A stretch of 64,000 bases of DNA from Sporomusa termitida. Lineage in GTDB: Bacteria; Bacillota; Negativicutes; Sporomusales; Sporomusaceae. The stretch spans positions 2,418,001 through 2,482,000 of the forward strand of contig NZ_CP036259.1 in the NCBI RefSeq assembly GCF_007641255.1, read 5' to 3'. The notes under the pieces were generated by a model, which was not told the DNA's origin, did not search any database, and worked only from the letters and a program-made list of their open reading frames with translations. Of the stretch, positions 46,343 to 54,945 are shown piece after piece; the stretch's first letter is position 1, and each line of letters begins with the position of its first letter. The translations under genes were made by a program, and so were the position numbers.

Positions 46343-46372
46343 ATAATAGCAGATTGATCCGGATCTTGTCAA
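46343..46372 (-). promoter_or_regulatory. Sigma-A promoter of the pyr operon
   Basis: Minus-strand TTGACA (46367-46372), 18-bp spacer, TATTAT (46343-46348). Gives a leader of about 370 nt before pyrB. Confidence 0.82.
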
Positions 46373-46394
46373 TAGGCAGGCGTTCATTTTATGT

Positions 46395-46440
46395 AAAAAA
46401 GCCAGGAACCTTCTGCGAGTCAGAAGGTTCCTGGCTTTTT
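46395..46440. terminator. Strong terminator between adenylyltransferase gene and pyr promoter
   Basis: AAAAAAGCCAGGAACCTTCTG pairs with its reverse complement at 46421-46440 over 20 bp, CGAGT loop. Insulates the pyr promoter. Confidence 0.92.
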
Positions 46441-46471
46441 GGTGCACCGCTCTCACATATAATCCGAATCT

Positions 46472-47323
46472 TTAGAGATGATTTGTTAGCTTTTTACGCA
46501 CCCAATTGGTTGCATATTCGTCTGCGTGTGAAGGATATTCAAATCCGTATCCCTCTGCTACCTGTATAGCGAGGTTCCGAAATAAGTCCATTGTTTCAAA
46601 TAAAGATGAAATCATATCAGCATTTTCGTAATGCGCAAAAGTTTTACACAAACGGTCTTTTATATCGGCGTCTACCCAACTATCAATAAACCTGCCACTA
46701 TACCAAGTGTTGTAGCTTTGTCCGTGTTTTACATGCTCATATTGCTCAATCATCCATAGCAGCTTCCATTTCATATAGCTGTCCACACAAAATTTTGCTG
46801 ACCAAAGCTCTTGCCGCAAAAATTTTTTAGTAGTCCAAACGGCATGGTACCAGAAGTCGTTCACAAGATTCGTGAAGGTATCCTCAGATGGCACTGCGTA
46901 ACTTTGACCGGGTGGATTGATTAGCGGTGGAATAGTCAAGTTCTGTTTATTGACAAGAATCTTATACCCGTTATGAAGGATCCCTATGATCTCATTCCTT
47001 TGTATAGCATTTTGAGCATGCTCTTGGGAAATGATTACGAAGTCCACGTCTAAAGCGTTATCAAACATAACCCTTTTTTCTTTTTCGCCGCCGATAGTTG
47101 GCTCTATAAATGAAATATGAGGAGATCCAATATCTTCGAGCCATTCATTTGATGATAGAAAATATTCTGGATTATTCACTACCATTATTAAATCGATATC
47201 AGAATACTGGTCTGCATATTTTTCAAGTCTGGCCTGGGAGCCGATCAGGATAAGCGCACTAATATTTTCATTTATATTTGCAAAAGATACGATTGCTTCA
47301 AGTAACTGTTGATTTGTATTCAT
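46472..47323 (-). CDS. Aminoglycoside 6-adenylyltransferase-like protein
   Basis: Nucleotidyltransferase of the AadE/AadK (streptomycin 6-adenylyltransferase) family, 283 aa. The catalytic pattern is IGSQAR followed by YSDIDLIMVV (Gly-Ser and Asp-X-Asp) near residues 27-48, with a third acidic residue in LDVDFVII, then a C-terminal helical domain. Relatives modify streptomycin with AMP. AT-rich, lies alone between a strong terminator and a tRNA cluster, so likely acquired. Activity against antibiotics is not certain: many chromosomal relatives are untested. Confidence 0.85.
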   Translation of the reverse strand: MNTNQQLLEAIVSFANINENISALILIGSQARLEKYADQYSDIDLIMVVNNPEYFLSSNEWLEDIGSPHISFIEPTIGGEKEKRVMFDNALDVDFVIISQEHAQNAIQRNEIIGILHNGYKILVNKQNLTIPPLINPPGQSYAVPSEDTFTNLVNDFWYHAVWTTKKFLRQELWSAKFCVDSYMKWKLLWMIEQYEHVKHGQSYNTWYSGRFIDSWVDADIKDRLCKTFAHYENADMISSLFETMDLFRNLAIQVAEGYGFEYPSHADEYATNWVRKKLTNHL

Positions 47324-47370
47324 GGTTTATCCTCACATTTTAAACCATACTCATCTTTGCTGCGTTGTAG

Positions 47371-47401
47371 GAGAACAAGCGTAGTACCTACCCTTGTTCT
47401 C
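47371..47401 (-). other. Leader hairpin of the adenylyltransferase gene
   Basis: GAGAACAAG (47371-47379) pairs with CTTGTTCTC (47393-47401), 48 bp before the gene start; minus-strand reading is followed by CTACAACG, not a T-run. Possible attenuator part. Confidence 0.5.
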
Positions 47402-47419
47402 TTATTTCAGATATAGCAT

Positions 47420-47471
47420 AAATCCGAACCCTTCGTCAACAGGAACAACCTGTAGTAAATGGTTCGGATTT
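47420..47471 (-). terminator. Hairpin after tRNA-Leu(GAG)
   Basis: AAATCCGAACC (47420-47430) pairs with GGTTCGGATTT (47461-47471), with an inner ACAGG/CCTGT hairpin. Lies 6 bp past the tRNA 3' end; probably ends the tRNA transcript, with T's in ATGCTATATC weak. Confidence 0.55.
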
Positions 47472-47476
47472 GGGTT

Positions 47477-47562
47477 TGGTGCGGTTGGTGAGACTTGAAC
47501 TCACACGCCTTGTGAGCGCCACCCCCTCAAGATGGTGCGTCTGCCGATTCCGCCACAACCGC
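47477..47562 (-). tRNA. tRNA-Leu(GAG)
   Basis: Minus strand, class II. Acceptor GCGGTTG/CAACCGC, anticodon stem CCATC/GGTGG, loop TTGAGGG, CCA encoded. Confidence 0.94.
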
Positions 47563-47586
47563 ATGTACTGTTAGGGGTAAATAAAG

Positions 47587-47661
47587 GAAGTTCTTCGCTG
47601 CCGCTCAGAACTAAGCGATTCACACCAATCAGCCTTCGCCTTCTTGGGTTCTCTGCTTATG
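47587..47661 (+). repeat. tRNA-spacer hairpin element, partial copy C
   Basis: Starts GAAGTTCTTCGCTGCCGCTC then AGAACTAAGCGATTCAC, matching hairpin 1 of copies A and B (GTTCT/AGAAC), and ends GTTCTCTGCTTATG. The second hairpin is replaced. Located between two tRNA-Leu genes. A shorter trace is at about 47860-47912. Confidence 0.5.
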
Positions 47662-47672
47662 CTTATAATAAA

Positions 47673-47758
47673 TGGTGCGGTCGAGTGGATTTGAACCACC
47701 ACGAGGTTGCCCCCACTAGCTCCTGAGGCTAGCGCGTCTGCCGTTCCGCCACGACCGC
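47673..47758 (-). tRNA. tRNA-Leu(CAG), copy 1
   Basis: Minus strand, class II. Acceptor GCGGTCG/CGACCGC, anticodon stem CTAGC/GCTAG, loop CTCAGGA, CCA encoded. Confidence 0.95.
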
Positions 47759-47920
47759 AAGTTAGGTTGTTAACGATAAAATTATACGATAATTTTTTAT
47801 TATCGTCAAGTAGATTGTTTGTAAATACCTGGAGCCGATTAATGAGGTATATTGGCGGCGGTTCTCTGCTTATCGCTATTGCTCCTAAAAACCTGGCTCT
47901 CTGCTTATGCTTATAATAAA

Positions 47921-48006
47921 TGGTGCGGTCGAGTGGATTTGAACCACCACGGGGTTGCCCCCACTAGCTCCTGAGGCTAGCGCGTCTGCCGTTCCGCCAC
48001 GACCGC
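47921..48006 (-). tRNA. tRNA-Leu(CAG), copy 2
   Basis: Minus strand; differs from copy 1 at one visible position in the variable arm. The 20 bp before the CCA end (CTGCTTATGCTTATAATAAA) are also shared, so the duplication unit is larger than the tRNA. Confidence 0.95.
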
Positions 48007-48087
48007 ATCTGTGCTTGAGGTCACGTTTAATGCAACATAATGTATCTTATCATAACAGGAAACGATCGTCAAGCATTATTTTAAACA

Positions 48088-49728
48088 CTATTTACCCGCA
48101 ACGGCAAAGCCCCATTGCCAGGCATTCCAAAAATTGCCTGAGGGCGTGGGGTTAGGCTGGTAGTTGACAACCACTGTTTTCACAGCATCAATATTACCGC
48201 GGAAATAGAGTGGTACAACCGGGCATTCTTCACGGAGCAAAGTCTGAATGCGAAAGTAAATATCTTTTCTGCCACTCACATCGATTGTTCGCACACCTGT
48301 TTCGCTCAATGTGTCTATCTCCGGATTACGCCAGCCGGGGTAATTTTGCCCGGCATAGGCGTTGGCACGGCTCGGAATCTTACGAGAATGCCAAAGATTG
48401 AGATTATCCGGATCAAGGCCTGCAACCCAGGCATAAATAGCTGTCTCAAACTGCCTGTTTTTTAAAGTATCGGCGAAAAACACCACTGGATCAAGGGAGC
48501 GGATTTCCACTAATACACCAATCTCTTTAAGCTGCTCGGCAATGGTTTCCGCTGTTTGTTCCCGTAATTTATTGCCGCTTGGAACAGCCAGTGAAAATGC
48601 CAGCTTCTTATTATTGCTTGTCATAATTCCATCTGCTCCCGGTTGCCAGCCAGCTTGTCCCAGCAAATCACGGGCAGCATTAACGTCTCTGGCCGGGGGC
48701 TGCTGCATCGGATTATAAGCCCAGGACAAAGGCGACTGGTCACCATAGGCCGGACCGGCAGCACCTTTAAGCACATTGTCAACAATAGCCTGCCGGTCAA
48801 TAGCACTGGTAATCGCTTTCCTGACGCGAACATCCTTGAACAGGGGGTTATCAAGGTTGAAGTCCATATGCTCCCAGATCATAGTTGGTGTAATCACTGT
48901 CCTGATTCCATTGATGGCTTTTACCTGCTCTAAATAGGAAAACCCAATATTGCCGACAAGATCCAGCTCCCCTGATTTCAACTGAGTCAGCAGGATATTG
49001 GCATCCGGAATAACCCGATAGATAATACTGTCTAACACCGGCTTCCCCCGGTAATAAGCCGGATTGGCCTCAAAGCTGATTGCTTCGGCAACCTGCCATT
49101 CTTTAAATTTAAACGGTCCTGTACCAACAGGAGCCCGGTTAAAGGCCGCTTTATTTATATTACTCTCAGTTTCAAGTTTGTGTTTGGGCAGAACTGTTGT
49201 AAACAATGTCAGGTAAGGAGCATAATATTCACGAAATTTGACAACAACAGTATTCCTGTCCGGGGTATCAATTGCACTAATCCGGTCATACCCGTCACGG
49301 GCCACGATATTTACATTCCTGTTCATAATAAGCTGCCAGGTAAACTTGACATCTTCAGCAGTAAATGGTGTACCGTCATGCCAGGTTACCCCCGGCCGGA
49401 GCCGGTAGGTAACGGTCAGGCCGTCAGCTGTCACGCCGCCATTGGCCGTAGTCGGCACATCAACAGCCAGATCAGGCAGCCATTCGCCTTTATCACCGGT
49501 AATCACCAGACCGCTGAAAATCAGCTTGCCAACCTCAGCTGTAGCCAGCAGATCGGACAATAACGGATTAAGCGTGTTCGGTTCCTGTAAACTCCCATAT
49601 TTAAGCTGCCCGCCCTGTTGAATAGCTATTTTTTTCTTTTCAGGCGACGGAGTCTCTTCCCGGGAGCTGCAGCCGGCAGTAATAACAAGTATTAGTATTA
49701 AGAATAAAAGTATTAACTTACGCATCAT
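48088..49728 (-). CDS. Peptide/nickel ABC transporter substrate-binding lipoprotein
   Basis: A 546-aa family 5 solute-binding protein (OppA/DppA/NikA type) with lipobox ITAGC (Cys20). Seen: GGQLKYGSLQEPNTLNPLL, YRLRPGVTWHDGTPFTAEDV and VRKAITSAIDRQAIV. No permease or ATPase genes are adjacent, so it is an orphan or recruits another transporter. It is co-oriented with the lytic transglycosylase gene upstream by 25 bp; murein-peptide binding is possible but unproven. Confidence 0.92.
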   Translation of the reverse strand: MMRKLILLFLILILVITAGCSSREETPSPEKKKIAIQQGGQLKYGSLQEPNTLNPLLSDLLATAEVGKLIFSGLVITGDKGEWLPDLAVDVPTTANGGVTADGLTVTYRLRPGVTWHDGTPFTAEDVKFTWQLIMNRNVNIVARDGYDRISAIDTPDRNTVVVKFREYYAPYLTLFTTVLPKHKLETESNINKAAFNRAPVGTGPFKFKEWQVAEAISFEANPAYYRGKPVLDSIIYRVIPDANILLTQLKSGELDLVGNIGFSYLEQVKAINGIRTVITPTMIWEHMDFNLDNPLFKDVRVRKAITSAIDRQAIVDNVLKGAAGPAYGDQSPLSWAYNPMQQPPARDVNAARDLLGQAGWQPGADGIMTSNNKKLAFSLAVPSGNKLREQTAETIAEQLKEIGVLVEIRSLDPVVFFADTLKNRQFETAIYAWVAGLDPDNLNLWHSRKIPSRANAYAGQNYPGWRNPEIDTLSETGVRTIDVSGRKDIYFRIQTLLREECPVVPLYFRGNIDAVKTVVVNYQPNPTPSGNFWNAWQWGFAVAGK

Positions 49729-49753
49729 TTATAGTACATTCTCCTCATTTCCT

Positions 49754-50323
49754 TTATCTGCCATACAATTCCTGATATCGTTTTTTACTATTTAGGACTC
49801 GTTCCACATATTCTCTGGTCTCTCTAAAGGGAATTTGGTTAATATCAGTAAAATCCTCTGACCACCCATACCGCTCCATCCATTGCCTGACATTCCCCTG
49901 TCCGCCGTTGTAAGCGGCAAGATAAAGCACCTCGTTGCCGGCAAATTCCTTCTTCAAAGATGCCAGATACCATGTACCAAAGCGGATATTCATATCCGGA
50001 TCAGTCAAATCAGCAACCATGAAATCTTTCTGCGCACGCTGTTCAGCAATCCAGCGGCCTGTATCAGGCATAATTTGCATAAGCCCCAAGGCACCTTTGG
50101 GTGAACGGGCTTCAGTAATGAATTTGCTTTCTGTTCGAATTACGCCGGCAATCAGAAATGGATTAAGATCATATTGAAGAGCATAGGTGTAGATAGCCTC
50201 CTGATACAAAAAGGGATATACATATTTTTTCTGAAACCAGTCGCTCATGAACACAGTATAGATTCCTGTGGCAAACAATAAAAGACCGATTATCAGGACT
50301 TTCAGCCAAGTCCAGATACGCAA
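49754..50323 (-). CDS. Soluble/membrane lytic transglycosylase (Slt-type)
   Basis: Cleaves peptidoglycan glycan strands. From the TTG at 50323 (GGAGTG six bases upstream) it is 189 aa: one N-terminal anchor (WLKVLIIGLLLFATGIYTVF) and an SLT domain with catalytic Glu in VIRTESKF, then SPKGALGLMQIMP and YLAAYNGGQGNV. The longer open frame to 50488 overlaps coaE and lacks a ribosome site. Similar genes follow coaE in related bacteria. Could act in growth or in spore cortex/engulfment. Confidence 0.88.
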   Translation of the reverse strand: MRIWTWLKVLIIGLLLFATGIYTVFMSDWFQKKYVYPFLYQEAIYTYALQYDLNPFLIAGVIRTESKFITEARSPKGALGLMQIMPDTGRWIAEQRAQKDFMVADLTDPDMNIRFGTWYLASLKKEFAGNEVLYLAAYNGGQGNVRQWMERYGWSEDFTDINQIPFRETREYVERVLNSKKRYQELYGR

Positions 50324-50372
50324 TAAAATCACTCCGCAATAAAAATCACTCTTTAACCATATGTGCCTGCAA

Positions 50373-50996
50373 TCAAAAAAATTCTTTATTACCACTAGCC
50401 ATGGTTTTACTGATTTCGCACCAGAACTTATGCACCTGTTTTTTTGTATGTCCAATCGTCTTGCTGTTATTAATGACAACATCAGCATATTTTAATTTTT
50501 CGCTTAAGGAAAGCTGGGCTCTAATCCGCGCCATGGCATCCTCATAACTGCTGTTATCCCGCATCATTAATCTGACAATCTGGGTGTTTTCGTCGACAAA
50601 GACTACCCAAACCGCATTCACCCGTGAATACCACCCAACCTCAATTAAAAGCGGCGCGTCAAGAACAATAATTTCACACCCCTGCTGCCTGGCAGTGGTC
50701 ATCGCAACCGCTACCTCCTCTTCAATCCGGGGGTGAGTAATAGCCTCTAACTGAGCTCTGGCCGCAGCATCGGCAAAAATAATTTTCCCCAGGCGTTTAC
50801 GGTTAATTTGGCCATTGGCATCGGTGACAGCTGAACCAAAGGCTGCCACAATCTCCTGCCAGGCCCGTTTATGGGGTTTAGTTATCTCATGGGCCAGCTT
50901 ATCCGCATCAATAATATATGCACCCAGCTCCTGCAGCATTGTACTGACCGTACTTTTGCCGCTGGCAATTCCGCCGGTGAGTCCAATCAAATACAT
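50373..50996 (-). CDS. coaE: Dephospho-CoA kinase
   Basis: Last step of coenzyme A synthesis. The 207-aa product has the P-loop GLTGGIASGKST (5-16), DADKLAHE, and VLDAPLLIEVGW. Between mutM and the transglycosylase gene, in the polA-mutM-coaE order known from Bacillota. ATG at 50996. Confidence 0.95.
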   Translation of the reverse strand: MYLIGLTGGIASGKSTVSTMLQELGAYIIDADKLAHEITKPHKRAWQEIVAAFGSAVTDANGQINRKRLGKIIFADAAARAQLEAITHPRIEEEVAVAMTTARQQGCEIIVLDAPLLIEVGWYSRVNAVWVVFVDENTQIVRLMMRDNSSYEDAMARIRAQLSLSEKLKYADVVINNSKTIGHTKKQVHKFWCEISKTMASGNKEFF

Positions 50997-51012
50997 ACAC
51001 GTATCCCCTTAG

Positions 51013-51837
51013 CTATTTTTGACAATTAGGGCAATAGTGCGTACCGCGTCCAGCTACTTCTTTGCGTGAAATGGCAGTGCCACAACGGTGGCAGGGTTCA
51101 TTAGTCCGGCCATACACATTAAGATGGTACTGATGGCTGCCGCTTTGGCCTGCCCCGTCGCGATAATCCCGAAAGGTTGTCCCGCCATGGGCTATGCCAT
51201 CGGCGATCACCTGATTTACCGCCTGGTAAAGATATTGGGCTTCCGTTGCATTAAGACTGTTGGCAACGCGCTCCGGATCTATACCGGCAATCGCCAGCGC
51301 TTCATCCACGTAAATATTGCCAAGGCCGCCAATCAGGTGTTGATTGAGCAGTATGGACTTAATCGCGGCCTTGCGTTTGCTCAGCATATTAATAAGATAA
51401 TCAAGCGTAAATTCGGCAGATAACGGCTCCGGCCCCATGGAAACCAGGCCTGAGATCCGCCACAACTCCGCCTGCGGCAGCAAATAGAGCGTCCCCAGGG
51501 TACGGGTATCTGCATACAACAATAAATCACCATTGTCAAAAGTAAATATAAGATGGGTAAATCGGTCATAGGTTGTACCTGGATTTACATAGTATAAGCG
51601 CCCTGTCATCCGTAGATGAATGACCAGAACATAATCATTATCCAGATAAAATAACAGATACTTACCGCGCCGTTGTAAGGTGACAACCGTCCGATCGGTA
51701 ATAAGTGCCTGAAATTCATGTGCAGTCGGCCACTTAACCAAGCGCGGCAAGCCGATTTCAATACGGGTAATTTTTCGTCCTTCCACTTTACCGGTAAGCG
51801 TCCGGCGAATGGTTTCCACCTCAGGCATCTCAGGCAT
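51013..51837 (-). CDS. mutM: Formamidopyrimidine-DNA glycosylase
   Basis: Removes 8-oxoguanine and formamidopyrimidines from DNA. In 274 aa: N-terminal PEMPEVETIRR with catalytic Pro2 and Glu3, LLNQHLIGGLGNIYVDEAL (H2TH), and a C-terminal zinc finger CHRCGTAISRKEVAGRGTHYC plus PNC. ATG at 51837 gives the invariant start. 13 bp after polA. Confidence 0.97.
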   Translation of the reverse strand: MPEMPEVETIRRTLTGKVEGRKITRIEIGLPRLVKWPTAHEFQALITDRTVVTLQRRGKYLLFYLDNDYVLVIHLRMTGRLYYVNPGTTYDRFTHLIFTFDNGDLLLYADTRTLGTLYLLPQAELWRISGLVSMGPEPLSAEFTLDYLINMLSKRKAAIKSILLNQHLIGGLGNIYVDEALAIAGIDPERVANSLNATEAQYLYQAVNQVIADGIAHGGTTFRDYRDGAGQSGSHQYHLNVYGRTNEPCHRCGTAISRKEVAGRGTHYCPNCQK

Positions 51838-51850
51838 CGTCCAACCTCCT

Positions 51851-54493
51851 CTATTTAGCTTCAGCCCAGTTACGTCCTGTCTTCACTTCGGCCAGGAGTG
51901 GCACTGAAAGCTCCACCGCCTGCTCCATGGCATTTTTTACAAGCTTGGCCACCTGGTCAAGCTCATCGGCAGCAGCTTCCAGCACAAGTTCATCGTGAAC
52001 CTGCAAGAGCAGTCTGCTTTTGAGTCCGGCGGCCTTAAGCTCCTGATAAACATGATTCATGGCAATTTTGATGATATCGGCGGCAGCCCCTTGGATAGGG
52101 GTATTCATTGCCGTCCGTTCGGCAAAGGACCGCTGATTAAAATTACTGCTGTTAATATCAGGCAACTGCCGCCGCCGGCCAAAAAGTGTGGTCACATAGC
52201 CATCACGGTGAGCCCCGGCAACAACCTCGTCTATATATCTTTTTACCCCCTGATATTTGGCAAAATAACTTTCAATATAATAGCCGGCCTCTTTCCGGCT
52301 AACACCAATGTCCCGCGCCAACCCAAAATCACTGATGCCATAAACAATCCCAAAGTTAACAGCCTTGGCTCTGGCTCTTAACTCCGCGGTTACATCCGCC
52401 ATGGCAATGCCAAAAACCTCGGCCGCCGTCCGGGTGTGAATATCCTGGTTGTGCCGGAAGGCCTCAAGCAGGCTGGCATCTCCGGCCATGTGAGCAAGAA
52501 CCCGGAGTTCAATCTGGGAATAATCTGCCGCCATGATATATTGGTAGCCATCGCCGGGTATAAATAGCTCTCTTATCCGGCGCCCGATATCTGTGCGGAT
52601 GGGAATATTCTGCAGATTAGGCTCTGAACTGCTTAGTCTGCCGGTAGCTGTCACTGTTTGATTGAAGGTGGTGTGTATTCTGCTGGTCGCAGGCTCAATC
52701 AGGATTTCTAAACCATCAAGATAAGTAGATTTAAGCTTGGTAAGCTGACGATATTCCAGCAGCTTGTCAATCAGGGGATGCTCCCCCGCTAATTTTTCCA
52801 ATACCTCAGCGTCAGTAGAATAACCGGTTTTCGTCTTTTTAATAATAGGCAGCTTCAGTTTTTCATACAAAATAATCCCCAATTGTTTGGTTGAGTTAAC
52901 ATTAAACTCTTCACCGGCTAATTGATAAATCTCACCCAGTAACTGTTCAACCTTACCGGCAATACTAACCGCCATCTCTTGCAGATAATCCCGGTCAACC
53001 TTAATACCGGTAATCTCCATGGCCGACAACGCTTCAACAAGCGGCATTTCCACTTGCGCAAACAGCTTGTCCAGGCCGGCATTGACCAGGCTGTCGGCGA
53101 AGGCAGCCCGTAGTTGTTCAATAATACCACCGGCCCAAACCGCAAATTCCGGTTTAGTTGTTAAATATTTATCACCGCCGGGTAAAACAATTGTCTGGCC
53201 CAAATATTTTTCAGCCAGAGTGGCCAGCGGATAGGAAGCAGCCGTGGGATCAAGCAAATACGCAGCAATCAGCAGATCAGACACCAAGCAGTTTATTGCT
53301 GTTCCCCTCAGCCGGCAGGCATTATACAGCTGCTTGGCATCATAGGCAGTAAGGGTAATACTGCTGTCAGCCAGGATGTCAAAAACAGCACTCCACCCTT
53401 CTGCCGTTGCCGGAATGTATGCAGTTTTGCCGGCACAGGTAAGAGCAATACCTGTCAAACCGGCTAAAGGCGAATGGGCGGCCGTTAACGGATAGCAGCA
53501 TAGATTACCCTGCTTGCGGGCAGCCAGATGGAGGGCCTCAATGTCACTGCGGCTGGAAACAATGACCGGAGCCACAAGCTCAACAGTCTTTGCCGCCAAC
53601 TCCGCTGCGTCAGCATGAATGGTGCCGGCAAACAAAACATCAAACTTAGCCAGCATATTTTTAAACTCAAACTTGGCAAATACCGCTTTTACTGCGTCTC
53701 TGTCAGGGTTAATCGTAAAGTTTGCCGGCACAAATTCCAGCGGCATATCGCAGACAATGGTTGCCAGGCGCTTGGATAATACGGCCTGCTCAGCATACTG
53801 CCGCAGATTTTCCTGTAATTTCTTGCCGGTTACACCCTCAATATTAGCCAGCACGTTTTCCATAGAACCAAATTGTGTCAGTAATTTTATTGCTGTTTTT
53901 TCACCAATGCCAGGTACTCCGGGTATATTATCGGAAGTGTCCCCCATTAAGCCTTTCATATCAATGAACTGGGCCGGGGTTAACCCGTATTTTTCTTTAA
54001 GGGCGGCTGCATCCATAACCGCCATCTCAGAAATGCCTTTTCTGGTAAGCAGCACCGTGGTGCCCGGACCTATTAACTGCAGGGCATCCCGGTCCCCGGT
54101 GACAATTAATACCTCGCACCCTTGTTTAACCGCTTTAGCGGCAAGTGTACCTAAAATATCATCGGCCTCAAACCCCTGCTCTTCCAAAGTAACGATGCCA
54201 AACGCCCCTAACAGCTCATGGATCAGGGGAAACTGCTCAGACAATTCGCATGGCGTAGCCTGGCGCTGCGCCTTATACTGCTGATAAGTATCTGTCCGGA
54301 ACGTCACCCGGCCTTTATCAAAAGCAACAGCCAGTAAATCCGGTTTGTAGTCTGTCAGTAATTTTACAAGCATAGTCGTAAAACCGTATACTGCATTTGT
54401 ATACAGGCCGCCTGCGGTACGCAGCATCGGCAGTGCATGAAACGCCCGATGTACAAGACTGCTGCCGTCAATGATAATTAGTTTCTGGGGCAT
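51851..54493 (-). CDS. polA: DNA polymerase I
   Basis: Repair and Okazaki-fragment polymerase, 880 aa. N-terminal 5'-3' exonuclease (IIDGSSLVHRAFHAL, GDRDALQL, MKGLMGDTSDNIPGVPGIGEKTA), central 3'-5' exonuclease-like domain, and polymerase domain with AADYSQIELRVLAHM, AKAVNFGIVYGISDFGLA and VHDELVLE. In the central domain the first proofreading Asp-X-Glu motif is replaced (NLCCYPLTAAH), so proofreading is probably lost, as in Bacillus Pol I. Confidence 0.97.
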   Translation of the reverse strand: MPQKLIIIDGSSLVHRAFHALPMLRTAGGLYTNAVYGFTTMLVKLLTDYKPDLLAVAFDKGRVTFRTDTYQQYKAQRQATPCELSEQFPLIHELLGAFGIVTLEEQGFEADDILGTLAAKAVKQGCEVLIVTGDRDALQLIGPGTTVLLTRKGISEMAVMDAAALKEKYGLTPAQFIDMKGLMGDTSDNIPGVPGIGEKTAIKLLTQFGSMENVLANIEGVTGKKLQENLRQYAEQAVLSKRLATIVCDMPLEFVPANFTINPDRDAVKAVFAKFEFKNMLAKFDVLFAGTIHADAAELAAKTVELVAPVIVSSRSDIEALHLAARKQGNLCCYPLTAAHSPLAGLTGIALTCAGKTAYIPATAEGWSAVFDILADSSITLTAYDAKQLYNACRLRGTAINCLVSDLLIAAYLLDPTAASYPLATLAEKYLGQTIVLPGGDKYLTTKPEFAVWAGGIIEQLRAAFADSLVNAGLDKLFAQVEMPLVEALSAMEITGIKVDRDYLQEMAVSIAGKVEQLLGEIYQLAGEEFNVNSTKQLGIILYEKLKLPIIKKTKTGYSTDAEVLEKLAGEHPLIDKLLEYRQLTKLKSTYLDGLEILIEPATSRIHTTFNQTVTATGRLSSSEPNLQNIPIRTDIGRRIRELFIPGDGYQYIMAADYSQIELRVLAHMAGDASLLEAFRHNQDIHTRTAAEVFGIAMADVTAELRARAKAVNFGIVYGISDFGLARDIGVSRKEAGYYIESYFAKYQGVKRYIDEVVAGAHRDGYVTTLFGRRRQLPDINSSNFNQRSFAERTAMNTPIQGAAADIIKIAMNHVYQELKAAGLKSRLLLQVHDELVLEAAADELDQVAKLVKNAMEQAVELSVPLLAEVKTGRNWAEAK

Positions 54494-54635
54494 AAGCCCA
54501 CCACCCTTACATTCATATAGTCCAATCTATTTTAATTGGCTATTAAAAGCAAAATCCCTGCTCTTACTTTCCTTAATCACAGGCGGGTTATGTAAATATC
54601 TATAAAGAATACAGCTTGCACCGGGTCTCAGCGAA
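54494..54635. other. Intergenic stretch upstream of polA
   Basis: Likely holds the polA promoter; I see no clear -35/-10 pair or conserved motif. Followed by repeat copy 2. Confidence 0.5.
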
Positions 54636-54807
54636 ATAGTACCTTGGCAAAATTAGATGTTAGTTTTAGGGCGAGACAAAATGGTAAAGGGGCAAGGAAG
54701 CATCGACGACGCATACTGGCAGGAGTCTGCCAGGAGGGGCAGACGCCGTCATTTGCCATTTTGGCCGTCAGCAAACTAAAAAGATAATGTGGGCAAGGCA
54801 CTAGTAT
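54636..54807 (+). mobile_element. MITE-like dispersed repeat, copy 2 of 3
   Basis: A 172-bp copy in the 452-bp gap between polA and the L,D-transpeptidase gene. Ends ATAGTACCTTGGC and GCAAGGCACTAGTAT are near-inverted repeats; inner TTAGTTTTAGGG and CAGCAAACTAAA also pair. Shared core runs TTAGGGCGAGAC to GGCCGTCAGCAAAC. Contains a CTGGCAG-GAGT-CTGCCAG hairpin that is perfect here and imperfect in the others. Confidence 0.75.
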
Positions 54808-54866
54808 TGAATTTTTATAAATCTTTACTTTATCAGAAAAGGAAATACTTTCTATAATGTAATAAT

Positions 54867-54901
54867 GTAAAAAAGAGAGAGCCCGCTATCGCTCTCTCTC
54901 G
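54867..54901 (-). terminator. Terminator of the L,D-transpeptidase gene
   Basis: Minus strand GAGAGAGAGC-loop-GCTCTCTC followed by TTTTTTAC. Confidence 0.85.
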
Positions 54902-54945
54902 GAAACTTAGACTAGAGTTAGCACACACCAGTTACTCGTTTTGGC

